Counted from the stretch's first letter, positions 1 through 8,518 are shown. The stretch is 40,701 bases of DNA from Saprospiraceae bacterium (GCA_022448955.1 JAKVCU010000083.1:1-40701), one strand, 5' to 3'. The notes: generated from the sequence alone by a model not told the origin. Numbers and translations: made by a program.

Positions 1-212
1 CTGCTTAAGGTTCATTCTCCGATAAATTTTTCAAATGAGTTTTGGATAACTCAATATAGTCGCGTATTTATTTATTTGATTATCTGCTACTTAACTCAAA
101 ATTTATTGATGTATTTTGTGAAACCATTCATAGATATAAGTAGTCCATTATACTCATACAGCTAGCTTTACTTGGTCTTTAAAGTTTATTTTTTCTATCG
201 AAATAGTTGTGT
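1..212. other. Left edge, no gene seen
   Basis: This AT-rich stretch lies downstream of the serine hydrolase stop. I see no convincing open reading frame, RNA gene or strong hairpin in it. Confidence 0.5.
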
Positions 213-1868
213 TTAGTTGGCTTTATGAAAATAGAATAGCTGTTTACCTTTGGAGTTTATTTTATGAAGCCCGATCACTTCCTTTTTATCGTTATAATGA
301 AATGAGATTTTTGATAAGTTTCCATCAGAAAATAAGAGCTCTTCATTTTCATAGAATAATTCAAAAGTGCCGGTTTTAATGTTTGTATAGTACATTTGGT
401 CTTTATTTACAATGATATTGTACAATAATCCTAGTTCTGTGCTATAATAAACACCTTCAAACTTTTTAAATTCCTTTTCATTAAAATAGAAAGAGCTTGT
501 TTTTCTTTTGGCTTCTATATTATTGTAGGTTAGTTGATGTATATTACCTTGTTTATTTGAATTGAATGTAATGGTCCTATTACCATAATTACGAACAAGA
601 AAAGTAGAATCGTTAATGGGGTTCATATAAAAAGCATTTTCCCCATTGGATCTTGTGTACAAATCATTACCTTTTAATGTAATTTCTAAATACCAAGCAT
701 CACCAAGTTTATAGGTTCCTGTGTATGTTGCAAGCTGTTTTTTTGAGACTATTACCTTTTGTTTTGGTTTCTCGTTTTTAGCATTTTCTACTTTTTCGTT
801 TTCTCTTGGAAATAATATATCTAGATACCATTCTGCTATCACTCTAGTATTAATCCTGTAATTGTTAGCAAAGAAAATTCCAATATTATGCTCTGGAATT
901 AATACCATGTTAGATGTGAAAGACGCCCAGCTACCATCATGTCCAATTAGTTTTATTTCATGATAGCTATCCCACTCTATTCCATAAGCATAATGGTTTT
1001 CACTGCCATCATTTAATGTTGTAGTGGAAAACATAATATCTATGATCTTTTTCTTATCCTCGGGTGGATTAAGTAAGAAATTCATCCATTTAGCCATATC
1101 TACGGCATTTGATACTAAAGAACTCGAGCCTAAAGCACTGGTATTGTAGGCTTCTCTAATAGTATTCCCTTCAGAATTTCGACTGTATGCTGAAGCCATA
1201 CCTTTAATAACTTTACCTAGATTATCATTAAAAAAGGTATTATTCATCTTTAGTGGTTTAAAGATGTTTTCATTAGTCCATTCCACAAACGATTGCCCTG
1301 TAACCTCTTCTATAATTTTAGTTAATAACACATAACCCGAATTGCAATATTTGTACTTTTCTCCAGGAATAAAATCTAATGATTTTTGTGCATATATCGC
1401 TCTCAAAAGCTGATCAGTAGTAATTTTATCTTCATCAGACCATCCCATTTGATAAATTAAATATGTCCAGTTTTTTATACCACTTGTATGATGAACTAAA
1501 TGGTTTATTGTGATCTTATGATCATAAGATGGAAAATCAGTTAGATACTTACGGACATCGTCTTCCATCGCTAATTTCCCTTCTGCCTCTAGTGTTGCGA
1601 TACTATATCCTGTAAACATTTTAGCTATTGAAGCAAGGTCATATAATGTGTTTATAGTGTTTTTAGTATTTAGCTCAATACTAGACAAGCCATTACTTGC
1701 AGCATACAGTGTTTTATTGTTTTTAGTTATAATAATAGATGTACCAGGTTTTACATCAACTCGATTATCAATAAGCGTGGTAATGCTATCAAGTTTGTTA
1801 ACAAGTTCATTAGATTGAGAAAAAAGTAAGTTAGTGAATAGGAATATTAGGAATGTTAATCTTTTCAT
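213..1868 (-). CDS. Secreted serine hydrolase, beta-lactamase/PBP4-like fold
   Basis: This is a class C beta-lactamase/esterase-type serine hydrolase. Numbering from the upstream TTG (codon at 1881-1883), the nucleophile motif SIAK is at residues 85-88, YCN at 179-181 and HDG at 315-317, matching the SxxK, YxN and HxG triad of the family. The ATG at 1868 (residue 6 of that reading) is preferred, because it begins a clean signal peptide (MKRLTFLIFLF...FSQS) and the TTG sits in a palindrome. The C-terminal 170 or so residues after the hydrolase domain form a beta-rich extension, as in many exported family members. The likely location is the periplasm. The substrate cannot be read from sequence; true beta-lactamase activity is only one option beside peptidase or esterase activity. 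The gene stands alone, divergent from htpG. Confidence 0.85.
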   Translation of the reverse strand: MKRLTFLIFLFTNLLFSQSNELVNKLDSITTLIDNRVDVKPGTSIIITKNNKTLYAASNGLSSIELNTKNTINTLYDLASIAKMFTGYSIATLEAEGKLAMEDDVRKYLTDFPSYDHKITINHLVHHTSGIKNWTYLIYQMGWSDEDKITTDQLLRAIYAQKSLDFIPGEKYKYCNSGYVLLTKIIEEVTGQSFVEWTNENIFKPLKMNNTFFNDNLGKVIKGMASAYSRNSEGNTIREAYNTSALGSSSLVSNAVDMAKWMNFLLNPPEDKKKIIDIMFSTTTLNDGSENHYAYGIEWDSYHEIKLIGHDGSWASFTSNMVLIPEHNIGIFFANNYRINTRVIAEWYLDILFPRENEKVENAKNEKPKQKVIVSKKQLATYTGTYKLGDAWYLEITLKGNDLYTRSNGENAFYMNPINDSTFLVRNYGNRTITFNSNKQGNIHQLTYNNIEAKRKTSSFYFNEKEFKKFEGVYYSTELGLLYNIIVNKDQMYYTNIKTGTFELFYENEELLFSDGNLSKISFHYNDKKEVIGLHKINSKGKQLFYFHKAN

Positions 1869-1873
1869 TTTAT

Positions 1874-1917
1874 ATTTTTTCAATCAAATATCGTACAGGA
1901 TATTTGATTGAAAAAAT
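1874..1917. promoter_or_regulatory. Perfect inverted repeat before serine hydrolase start
   Basis: Two perfectly complementary 19-bp arms (1874-1892, ATTTTTTCAATCAAATATC, and 1899-1917) flank a 6-nt spacer GTACAG. The repeat ends five bases before the serine hydrolase ATG. It has almost no G or C and is not followed by a U-run in either direction, so a protein-binding operator or a translation-affecting mRNA hairpin fits better than a terminator. The binding factor is unknown. Confidence 0.6.
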
Positions 1918-2004
1918 TATTTTAAATGCATCTTTATTTTTCTAGATAATTCTGGATTTTTATAGAGTTACTGTGGTTAAAGTAATATGGCCTATCTGCA
2001 AAAA

Positions 2005-2037
2005 TGGCAGTTATTTTGAAATGGCATAGCGTTTGTA
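2005..2037 (+). promoter_or_regulatory. Tandem sigma-54-like elements upstream of htpG
   Basis: TGGCA at 2005-2009 is followed by TTG at 2016-2018, and TGGCA at 2022-2026 by TTG at 2033-2035. Both have the spacing of the sigma-54 -24/-12 consensus (TGGCAC, five bases, TTGC), but the -12 GC is GA or GT here. The second copy starts 17 bp after the first. The position, 30-65 bp before the htpG ATG, suits a promoter. The assignment to RpoN is inference. Confidence 0.35.
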
Positions 2038-2068
2038 CAGTAGTGTCTATAATCAAAATCCAAGTGGT

Positions 2069-3937
2069 ATGCAAAAAGGAAATATATCTGTTCAAACGGA
2101 GAATATTTTTCCCATTATTAAAAAGTTTCTCTATTCCGATCAGGAAATTTTTCTTCGTGAATTAGTTTCGAATGCGGTCGACGCAACGAATAAATTAAAG
2201 ACACTTGCTTCTAAAGGCGAGTTTAAAGGTGAACTTGGTGATTTAACCATCGAAATTGTTGCCGACAAAGAAAATAGTACATTAACCATCCGCGATAAGG
2301 GTATTGGTATGACTGAAGAGGAAACCAAAAAGTACCTTAATCAAGTGGCTTTCTCTAGTGCTTCTGAATTTTTAGAGAAGTATAAAGATGAAGCAAGCAT
2401 CATCGGGCACTTTGGTCTTGGTTTTTACTCTGCATTCATGGTAGCAGATAAAGTAGAAGCAGTTACTAGATCATATAAAGATGGTAGCCAAGGAGTTACA
2501 TGGGCCTGTGAAGGTGATCCAGAATATACTCTTGAGGATAATGATAAAACAGCAAGAGGTACAGACATCGTTCTTCACATCAATGAAGAAGGAAAAGATT
2601 ACCTAGAAGATCAAAAACTACAAGAGCTTTTAGATAAGTACTGCAAGTTCCTTCCTGTTCCAATTAAGTTTGGTACGAAGACAGAAACGATCTACGAGGG
2701 CGAAGGTGATGATAAAGAAGAAAAGAAATTAGAAGTAGATAACATCATCAATAATCCAAATCCTGCTTGGCGCAAAACACCAAGTGAATTGACGGATGAA
2801 GATTACCTAAGTTTCTACAATGAGTTGTATCCTTTCAGCTCACCTCCAATGTTCTGGATTCACTTGAACATTGACTTTCCATTTAATTTGACAGGTATTT
2901 TGTATTTCCCTAAGGTAGGTGCGAATGCCTTCGAAATGCAGAAAAACAAAATTCAATTATACAGCAATCAGGTATATGTGACGGACGATGTAAAAGACAT
3001 CGTACCTGAGTTCTTGACTTTGTTGCATGGTGTAATTGACTCTCCAGATATTCCATTAAATGTATCTCGTTCTTACTTGCAGAGTGATGGCAATGTGAAG
3101 AAAATCACTGGTTATATCACTAAGAAAGTAGCGGATAAGCTGAATGATCTGTATAAGAAAGACAGAGAAAATTACGAGCAGAAGTGGAGTGATTTGAGTG
3201 TATTTGTGAAGTATGGTATGATCTCGGATGAGAAGTTTTATGATAAAGCAACGAAGTTTGCTTTGTTGAAAAATATTGATAACGAACACTTTACAATTGA
3301 AGAATACAAAGAGAAAATAAAGGCTGCACAGACGGATAAAAACAATAAACTGGTAGTGTTATACACCAATAATCCAGCTGAGCATGATGGATTTATCCAA
3401 GCTTGTAAGAATCGTTCTTATGATGTATTGTTGCTAGACCATGTGATTGATAACCACTTCATGCAACACTTAGAGTACAAATTGGGTGATGTTACTTTCG
3501 TTCGTGTGGATTCTGATACTGTAGACAATCTTGTTCAAAAAGATGAGACACAAGAATCTGTTTTGAGTGAGGATGATCAGAATAAGGTGAAGGGCGTATT
3601 CGAAGGTTTAGTGGCATCGGCGGGAAGCACAGTAGTGATGAAAGCACTTTCTCCAGAAGATCAGCCAGTTGTGATTACTCGTCCAGAGTTTATGCGCAGA
3701 ATGAAAGAGATGCAAGCATTACAGGGTATGGCTATGGGTGAATTCCCAGATGCTGTCAATGTAATCGTCAATTCTAATCACCCGATCGTTTCTGAAAAGG
3801 TATTAGGCGAGAGCGACGAAAATGCACAAAAAGAGAATGCAAAATATTTATACAATCTAGCTTTATTAAATCAAAATATGTTGAAAGGTGCTGATTTGAC
3901 AGCATTCATCAATAAGAGTTTAGATTTCTTAAAATAG
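2069..3937 (+). CDS. htpG: Molecular chaperone HtpG (Hsp90)
   Basis: This is the bacterial Hsp90 ATP-dependent chaperone, cytosolic and dimeric. The ATG at 2069 gives the family's normal N-terminus MQKGNISVQTENIFP; the in-frame TTG at 2033 would add twelve unrelated residues and lies in the promoter. The GHKL ATP-binding motifs are clear: ELVSNAVDA at residues 31-39 with the Mg-binding Asn, DKGIGM at 76-81, and GHFGLGFYSAF at 113-123. The middle domain follows, with the conserved SRSYLQ near residue 332, and then the C-terminal dimerisation region. The length of 622 residues is normal. The gene is a single unit closed by a strong hairpin; the upstream tandem TGGCA elements suggest stress-type control. 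Confidence 0.98.
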   Translation: MQKGNISVQTENIFPIIKKFLYSDQEIFLRELVSNAVDATNKLKTLASKGEFKGELGDLTIEIVADKENSTLTIRDKGIGMTEEETKKYLNQVAFSSASEFLEKYKDEASIIGHFGLGFYSAFMVADKVEAVTRSYKDGSQGVTWACEGDPEYTLEDNDKTARGTDIVLHINEEGKDYLEDQKLQELLDKYCKFLPVPIKFGTKTETIYEGEGDDKEEKKLEVDNIINNPNPAWRKTPSELTDEDYLSFYNELYPFSSPPMFWIHLNIDFPFNLTGILYFPKVGANAFEMQKNKIQLYSNQVYVTDDVKDIVPEFLTLLHGVIDSPDIPLNVSRSYLQSDGNVKKITGYITKKVADKLNDLYKKDRENYEQKWSDLSVFVKYGMISDEKFYDKATKFALLKNIDNEHFTIEEYKEKIKAAQTDKNNKLVVLYTNNPAEHDGFIQACKNRSYDVLLLDHVIDNHFMQHLEYKLGDVTFVRVDSDTVDNLVQKDETQESVLSEDDQNKVKGVFEGLVASAGSTVVMKALSPEDQPVVITRPEFMRRMKEMQALQGMAMGEFPDAVNVIVNSNHPIVSEKVLGESDENAQKENAKYLYNLALLNQNMLKGADLTAFINKSLDFLK

Positions 3938-3961
3938 CTGGAATAAGCAATTGATGCAAAG

Positions 3962-3996
3962 AAAATGGCAGGCACTATTTGGTGACCTGCCATTTT
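3962..3996. terminator. Bidirectional terminator between htpG and anti-sigma gene
   Basis: Perfect 11-bp arms AAAATGGCAGG (3962-3972) and CCTGCCATTTT (3986-3996) lie between two convergent genes, with A- and T-runs at the base serving both strands. Confidence 0.8.
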
Positions 3997-3997
3997 G

Positions 3998-4699
3998 TCA
4001 ATATAAAAGTTTTAATATCTTTTCGGCTTGTTGTTGTATAGGACTATCAACTCCTTCCTCAATTATCTTTTTTAGTTTTTCTCCCGCCTGACCTTTTTCT
4101 CTTTCCTGAATATGAATGAATGCATGGATCATATTTGCTTCTTGCCAAAACATTGGAAAACGCTGAATAAGCTGTTGGGTTTGTCTTTTTGCTTTCGCAA
4201 AATTATTTAATTTTAAGTAGCTATATGCAGAAAGTAGAAAAGCATTTGCATCTTCGTTGTTGTCCTTATATTGAAGAATAGTAAGTGTTTTTTGATAATT
4301 CTTCCTTTTAAAAGCTTGATAAGCCTTAGTAATTATCCGTTGTTCATCCCCCCTTGGTATAGAGATAATAATATGATCTTCAAAGGCAATCATTTCTTTT
4401 TTGATGTGCAAGACAGAGTTAGAGTAGTGTTTATAGAAGCAATAGGTAACAATTGCAAGAAGTATAACTCCAATGATGGAAATAATATAAGATGGCATAT
4501 GCTTATTCTGGCCAGAAATCGCATAATCTATATGGCTATTACTTAAATAAGCCATGCCTTCAACACTTGTGCTGCAAAGCTCGCATTCTAATAAATGATT
4601 TTCTACTCTAAGTATTTGCTGCTTAGGTAAGTTACCGTTGAAGTACTTTTCTAGTTCTTCCTTACTCAAGCACTTCCCCTTGTGGCGTACTATGCTCAT
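3998..4699 (-). CDS. Membrane anti-sigma factor with zinc finger
   Basis: The 233-residue protein begins with an anti-sigma zinc-finger segment: His35, Cys39 and Cys42 form the H-x3-C-x2-C signature in HLLECELC. One transmembrane helix follows at about residues 70-90 (YIISIIGVILLAIVTYCFY). The remaining 140 residues are helical and TPR-like (FLLSAYSYLKLNNFAKAKRQ), expected in the periplasm. The start overlaps the end of the sigma-factor gene by 4 bp, the usual sign of a translationally coupled sigma/anti-sigma pair. The inferred role is to hold the sigma factor at the inner membrane until a signal is sensed by the TPR-like domain. The signal is unknown. Confidence 0.75.
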   Translation of the reverse strand: MSIVRHKGKCLSKEELEKYFNGNLPKQQILRVENHLLECELCSTSVEGMAYLSNSHIDYAISGQNKHMPSYIISIIGVILLAIVTYCFYKHYSNSVLHIKKEMIAFEDHIIISIPRGDEQRIITKAYQAFKRKNYQKTLTILQYKDNNEDANAFLLSAYSYLKLNNFAKAKRQTQQLIQRFPMFWQEANMIHAFIHIQEREKGQAGEKLKKIIEEGVDSPIQQQAEKILKLLY

Positions 4700-5307
4700 G
4701 GAAGTTTATTTTTGGCTCTCTTTAGTAAAAGGTTTTTCAAGTTGCGTTTTCCGTTTTGTAGATGACTCTTAACAGATTTGACGTCTATATCTTCTTGAGA
4801 GGCAATTTCTTGATAAGTAAGTTCTTGGTAGTAAAATAGTTGTAAACATCTTTGTTGGATGGGATTTAGTTCTTGAGTAACTTCCTCAAGTAGTTGTTCC
4901 ATTTTAGGATCTTTTTCAAAAGCATCCCAAATTTTTTCTTCCTCTTTAAAGATATCATATTCCTTTTTTTGAAAGGAGGAATAATCTGTTTTGAATTGTG
5001 TTTTATTTTTTTCAGCTCTTTGCCTATTCAGGCAATGGTTTTTGCAAACTCTACTCAACCAAGTTTCAAAGAAATAAACTTCATTATGCAGTAAATGAAG
5101 ACTGATTTTTTCGAGTATTTGTATACTAGCTTCTTTACTTTTGACTTCGTCTTTTAAAATGGCCAGGCAATTAGTGAAAATTAGATGGAGGTAGCGATTG
5201 GATAATTCATTAATACACTCTCGATCCTGATATTGTCGATAAGTAAGTAATAGATCGTTAAGGGATAACTGCTTATAGCTGGATTTTTTCTTCCATCGCG
5301 AAAACAT
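4696..5307 (-). CDS. Sigma-70 family RNA polymerase sigma factor (ECF-like)
   Basis: A 203-residue alternative sigma factor. Region 2 spans about residues 25-98 (ending CKNHCLNRQR), with a charged linker at 100-135. Region 4 spans about 140-198, with the helix-turn-helix LTYQEIASQEDIDVKSVKSH. The ATG at 5307 is preferred over the TTG at 5322, because the TTG falls inside the terminator hairpin of the preceding DUF4837 gene. It is paired with the downstream overlapping zinc-finger anti-sigma gene. Only about 14 bp separate that terminator from the ATG, so any private promoter must lie at or before the DUF4837 end, or the pair depends on read-through. Confidence 0.85.
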   Translation of the reverse strand: MFSRWKKKSSYKQLSLNDLLLTYRQYQDRECINELSNRYLHLIFTNCLAILKDEVKSKEASIQILEKISLHLLHNEVYFFETWLSRVCKNHCLNRQRAEKNKTQFKTDYSSFQKKEYDIFKEEEKIWDAFEKDPKMEQLLEEVTQELNPIQQRCLQLFYYQELTYQEIASQEDIDVKSVKSHLQNGKRNLKNLLLKRAKNKLP

Positions 5308-5320
5308 ATTTACAAAATAC

Positions 5321-5357
5321 AAAAGCCATGAAAAACATTTTGCTTTCCATGGCTTTT
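5321..5357 (-). terminator. Terminator after DUF4837 gene
   Basis: Arms AAAAGCCATG (5321-5330) and CATGGCTTTT (5348-5357) are perfect 10-bp complements. Read on the minus strand, the stem ends in a T-rich tract, just after the DUF4837 stop. Confidence 0.65.
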
Positions 5358-5361
5358 TAAA

Positions 5362-6441
5362 TTATTGAAGTTCTATGGTATTAAAAATATGTTCTAGGTT
5401 TTGAATGTACTCTCTTTTCTCTTCTCCAGGAGCGTACACAAAACCATCTATAAATATCAATTCGTTTGTATTTGGATTGTGCACAAGGTAACTGATAAAT
5501 GCTCCACCCATAAAGTCATTCACAATTTCCCATATTCCTCTTGCTTCTAATGTGTATTGGCCTTTTACCTTTTTAGGCATAGTGAGCATGGGAAGATCAA
5601 TATCATTAGTACGCATATAGCTATCTTCTATTGTAGAGGATACGTATTTTCTACCAATAGTATCTCTTAAAGATTTGATGGTATCTTTAGATAGCTGACT
5701 TTGACTTGCGTAAGGTATTTTTTTTACAATGATATTACTACTTGCTTTATTTGTTTCTTTTCTTAGCCATACAACATCTTCATTATTTAGGGCTAGAAAA
5801 TAATCGTTAGGCACGCGAAGCCCAACACCTAGTTTATCTTTTAGCTCTTGCTGAAGTGCCCTGCTTTCTCCATCTAAATAAACAGATGCCTCAACTTTGA
5901 TTTTATCATTTTGATTGATTTTTTTCTTAATAGCTGGGTAATTTCTTTTTAAATTTTTGATGAGGTCTTTGTATGAAAGCCCCATTTGGTAAATTAGTAT
6001 TTGACCCTTTGCCCATTTGTCTTTTCCAACACTTGAGTTATAAGTAGTATCCGCCCGTGCTTTTGTGATTTTACTTTCTCCTAGGTGTTTAGCAATTAGC
6101 TGTGCTGTTGGTGAATCCGTATTGTTGATATCCCCTACGATCAAATAAGATCTCAATTCTTTACGCAGGCGATCACTTGCCAAATCATATGGAGTAAAAT
6201 GTTTTAGGTCAAACATGGGTTCTGGTTGGGGTAATACAGGGTAAGCAGCGGAGTAATAATAACGCAAAGTATCTCCAACACTACCATCCCACATTTCTTG
6301 ATCCATAACCACTACTATTTGATTAATAGTGCCGAAGGCAGTAGGAACCGACTTTAAGCTACTTTGCATTTCACTACTGCAGGAGTAGAACAAGCCCGAA
6401 CCGATAAAAAGTGCAACAATTATTGTTCGAATATGAAACAT
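5362..6441 (-). CDS. DUF4837 family lipoprotein
   Basis: The 359-residue protein has a lipoprotein signal peptide whose lipobox LFYSC places the lipidated Cys at residue 21. The mature part resembles the Bacteroidota-specific DUF4837 family (segments IVVVMDQEMWDG and LPQPEPMFDL near residues 42-80). The family has no assigned function, and I see no catalytic motif. ATG start at 6441. It is probably anchored in the outer or inner membrane, facing the periplasm. It is followed by its own terminator, so it looks monocistronic or leaks only partly into the sigma-factor genes. Confidence 0.8.
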   Translation of the reverse strand: MFHIRTIIVALFIGSGLFYSCSSEMQSSLKSVPTAFGTINQIVVVMDQEMWDGSVGDTLRYYYSAAYPVLPQPEPMFDLKHFTPYDLASDRLRKELRSYLIVGDINNTDSPTAQLIAKHLGESKITKARADTTYNSSVGKDKWAKGQILIYQMGLSYKDLIKNLKRNYPAIKKKINQNDKIKVEASVYLDGESRALQQELKDKLGVGLRVPNDYFLALNNEDVVWLRKETNKASSNIIVKKIPYASQSQLSKDTIKSLRDTIGRKYVSSTIEDSYMRTNDIDLPMLTMPKKVKGQYTLEARGIWEIVNDFMGGAFISYLVHNPNTNELIFIDGFVYAPGEEKREYIQNLEHIFNTIELQ

Positions 6442-6592
6442 GCTAGATATTTTTTCTACTATATAAAATTAAGATTTATACCATGAACTTTTAGTGTTCA
6501 CTAGAAGTAATTTAGGCTAATTCACTAAAGTAAATTTTCATAAATACATTCTTAAAAAAAGATGCACGAATCATTACTTTTGGCGTAAACCC

Positions 6593-6625
6593 AAAACGGC
6601 TTGCTCCTTGGGAACAAGCCGTTTT
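6593..6625 (-). terminator. Terminator after MoxR gene
   Basis: Perfect 11-bp arms AAAACGGCTTG (6593-6603) and CAAGCCGTTTT (6615-6625) end in Ts on the minus strand, 33 bp after the MoxR stop codon. Confidence 0.8.
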
Positions 6626-6657
6626 AGACCAATGTCAAAATTATATCTATCTACAGG

Positions 6658-7629
6658 CTAAAATAAACCTTCAATTATATTTTCTTCTGTAATACCTTCA
6701 GCTTCAGCTTTATAGTTACGTACAATTCTGTGGCGAAGCACATATTTTGCAATTGCTTGCACGTCTTCAATATCTGGTGAATATTTTCCTGAGATAGCAG
6801 CATGACATTTTGCGCCAAGCACTAAATATTGAGAGGCGCGTGGGCCTGCACCCCAAGAAATATAGTTGTTAACCGCTTCTGTCGCACGAGCAGTATTAGG
6901 CCTAGTTTTAGTTGCTAGAGAAACGGCATATTCTAATACATTTTCAGGAATAGGAATTTTACGAACTAATTCCTGAAAGAATAAAATCTGTTCCGCTGAA
7001 ACAACATTCGACAGCTCATACTTTTTGGCAGAAGTCGTATTCTTAACGACTTCGATTTCTTCTTCATATGATGGATAGTCCAAAGGAATATTGAACATAA
7101 AACGGTCTAACTGCGCTTCAGGTAGCGGATAAGTACCCTCTTGTTCGATTGGATTTTGTGTGGCTAGCACAAAGAATGGATTTGGCAATTTATGTGGAAC
7201 AGCACTTACAGTTACAGAGCGCTCTTGCATAGCCTCTAGTAGAGCAGCTTGTGTTTTTGGAGGGGTTCGGTTTATCTCATCCGCCAAAACAATATTTGCA
7301 AATAAAGGTCCAGGATTAAATTTAAAATGACGATCTTCATCTAAGATTTCCGAACCTGTAATATCTGAAGGCATCAAATCTGGAGTAAATTGAATCCTTT
7401 TAAAGTCCAAATCTAATACTTGTGCAATTGTACTAACCAATAATGTCTTCGCTAAACCAGGTACACCAACTAATAGACTGTGGCCATTACTAAATAAAGA
7501 AATGATGACTGTTTTTACCACTTCATCTTGGCCAACGATCACTTTTCCGATCTCACTTTTTAGCTCTTTGTATGACGCGGCCAATGCATCAACTGCTTCA
7601 ACGTCTGATTTAAATTCAATCTTTGCCAT
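6658..7629 (-). CDS. MoxR family AAA+ ATPase
   Basis: A 323-residue MoxR-type AAA+ ATPase, a cytosolic chaperone-like enzyme thought to remodel or insert metal into partner proteins. Walker A is GVPGLAKT at residues 55-62 and Walker B is VLADEIN at 114-120. The sensor region LATQNPIEQEGTYPLPEAQ at 155-173 is diagnostic for MoxR. ATG start at 7629. In Bacteroidota, MoxR usually precedes DUF58/BatA-D (von Willebrand) genes. Here no such partner follows, and the gene is closed by a terminator. Its same-strand upstream neighbour, 119 bp away, is a VanX-like dipeptidase. Confidence 0.95.
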   Translation of the reverse strand: MAKIEFKSDVEAVDALAASYKELKSEIGKVIVGQDEVVKTVIISLFSNGHSLLVGVPGLAKTLLVSTIAQVLDLDFKRIQFTPDLMPSDITGSEILDEDRHFKFNPGPLFANIVLADEINRTPPKTQAALLEAMQERSVTVSAVPHKLPNPFFVLATQNPIEQEGTYPLPEAQLDRFMFNIPLDYPSYEEEIEVVKNTTSAKKYELSNVVSAEQILFFQELVRKIPIPENVLEYAVSLATKTRPNTARATEAVNNYISWGAGPRASQYLVLGAKCHAAISGKYSPDIEDVQAIAKYVLRHRIVRNYKAEAEGITEENIIEGLF

Positions 7630-7748
7630 GTAAATTCTTGATTTTTTGCGAAGGAATAGGCGTGCAAGTTCCTAAAAATTAAGCGAATTTCAAATGTGTA
7701 AACAAGACAAATAATGGCTTTGTTGTTAAAGTTCCGTTAAGGCAAGCA

Positions 7749-8459
7749 TTAATTATTCGCTCTTTCCACACAATTCCAAACCATGTCTGAGATTTCATAA
7801 CTTTTTCCTCGATATGAGTAATGCCACCACTCTGTACGAATGCCTTTGAAACCTATTGACTCCATACTTTCCTTTAGCAAACTTCTGTTTTTTAATATGT
7901 TTTCGGGGTGCTCTAGATAGTCATGGTAAGCTTCCTCTCCGAAAAAATCAAAATCTGTACCCATATCCAGTTCATTGCCATCCATATCTGTGAAAGTCAA
8001 GTCAATAGCAGCTCCTCTATTGTGCATTGATCCTTTTCTTGGATCCGAAACATAGCGGGGATCTGGAATTTTTTCCCAAAGTTTCCATTGAATTGGTCTT
8101 GGTCGGAAACAATCGAAGAGCTTAATTTTAAGTCCTTGTTTCTTAAGTTTTTGGTGTAAAGTAATAACTGCCTTTGCTGCCTCTGGGCGAAGAAAACATC
8201 TACCACAGTCATACATTTTTTCTTTTACGAAGTTATTCTTAGTAGCATATCGAATATCTAAGATAATACTGGTATCCAATTGAATCAATTCAGTCCATAG
8301 GCTAGTATCGTAATCGATAGTAGGAAGTTGAAAGGAATCAACAACTAGGTTGGGTGATACGGTATCTATGAATAGTTCAGGCTTTTTAGCTGATATTTTT
8401 TGTACATCATCCGATGTGCAGGCAGATAAAAAAAGGACAAGGAGAAGGATAGGGCGCAT
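7749..8459 (-). CDS. D-alanyl-D-alanine dipeptidase-like lipoprotein (VanX/DdpX, M15D)
   Basis: The product is a 236-residue zinc dipeptidase of the M15D family that would split D-Ala-D-Ala. The zinc and catalytic residues are in place: SMHNRGAAID (His146, Asp153) and ETEWWH-type EWWH (Glu210, His213), with the substrate Arg in DCFRPRP at 119. The N-terminus MRPILLLVLFLSAC is a lipoprotein signal with Cys14, so the enzyme is exported, unlike cytosolic VanX. A role in recycling or turning over peptidoglycan dipeptide is more likely than glycopeptide resistance, because no vanH or vanA neighbours are present. ATG start at 8459, divergent from the glycosyltransferase operon. Confidence 0.88.
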   Translation of the reverse strand: MRPILLLVLFLSACTSDDVQKISAKKPELFIDTVSPNLVVDSFQLPTIDYDTSLWTELIQLDTSIILDIRYATKNNFVKEKMYDCGRCFLRPEAAKAVITLHQKLKKQGLKIKLFDCFRPRPIQWKLWEKIPDPRYVSDPRKGSMHNRGAAIDLTFTDMDGNELDMGTDFDFFGEEAYHDYLEHPENILKNRSLLKESMESIGFKGIRTEWWHYSYRGKSYEISDMVWNCVERANN

Positions 8460-8499
8460 ATGCGAAAGTTTAGAGTGAAGCAGAAATACTAATTTTTGT

Positions 8500-8518
8500 A
8501 AAAATACCAGTATTTTTG
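8500..8518. promoter_or_regulatory. Inverted repeat and possible -7 element in divergent promoter region
   Basis: AAAAATAC and GTATTTTT (8500-8507, 8510-8517) are perfect 8-bp arms. TATTTTTG at 8511-8518 fits the Bacteroidota -7 consensus TAnnTTTG on the plus strand, 93 bp before the GT39 start. I found no well-spaced -33 element. Confidence 0.3.

Noticed and set aside
213-1868. A dedicated beta-lactamase resistance gene
   Set aside because: The SxxK/YxN/HxG motifs are shared by esterases and peptidases of the same fold, and there is no regulator of the ampR type; only the superfamily can be claimed.
2033-2068. N-terminal extension of htpG from a TTG
   Set aside because: The added residues do not match HtpG proteins, and the region holds promoter-like elements; the ATG at 2069 gives the standard N-terminus.
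7749-8459. Glycopeptide resistance (van) cluster
   Set aside because: Only the VanX-like gene is present, with a lipoprotein signal; no vanH, vanA-type ligase or VanRS genes lie nearby.
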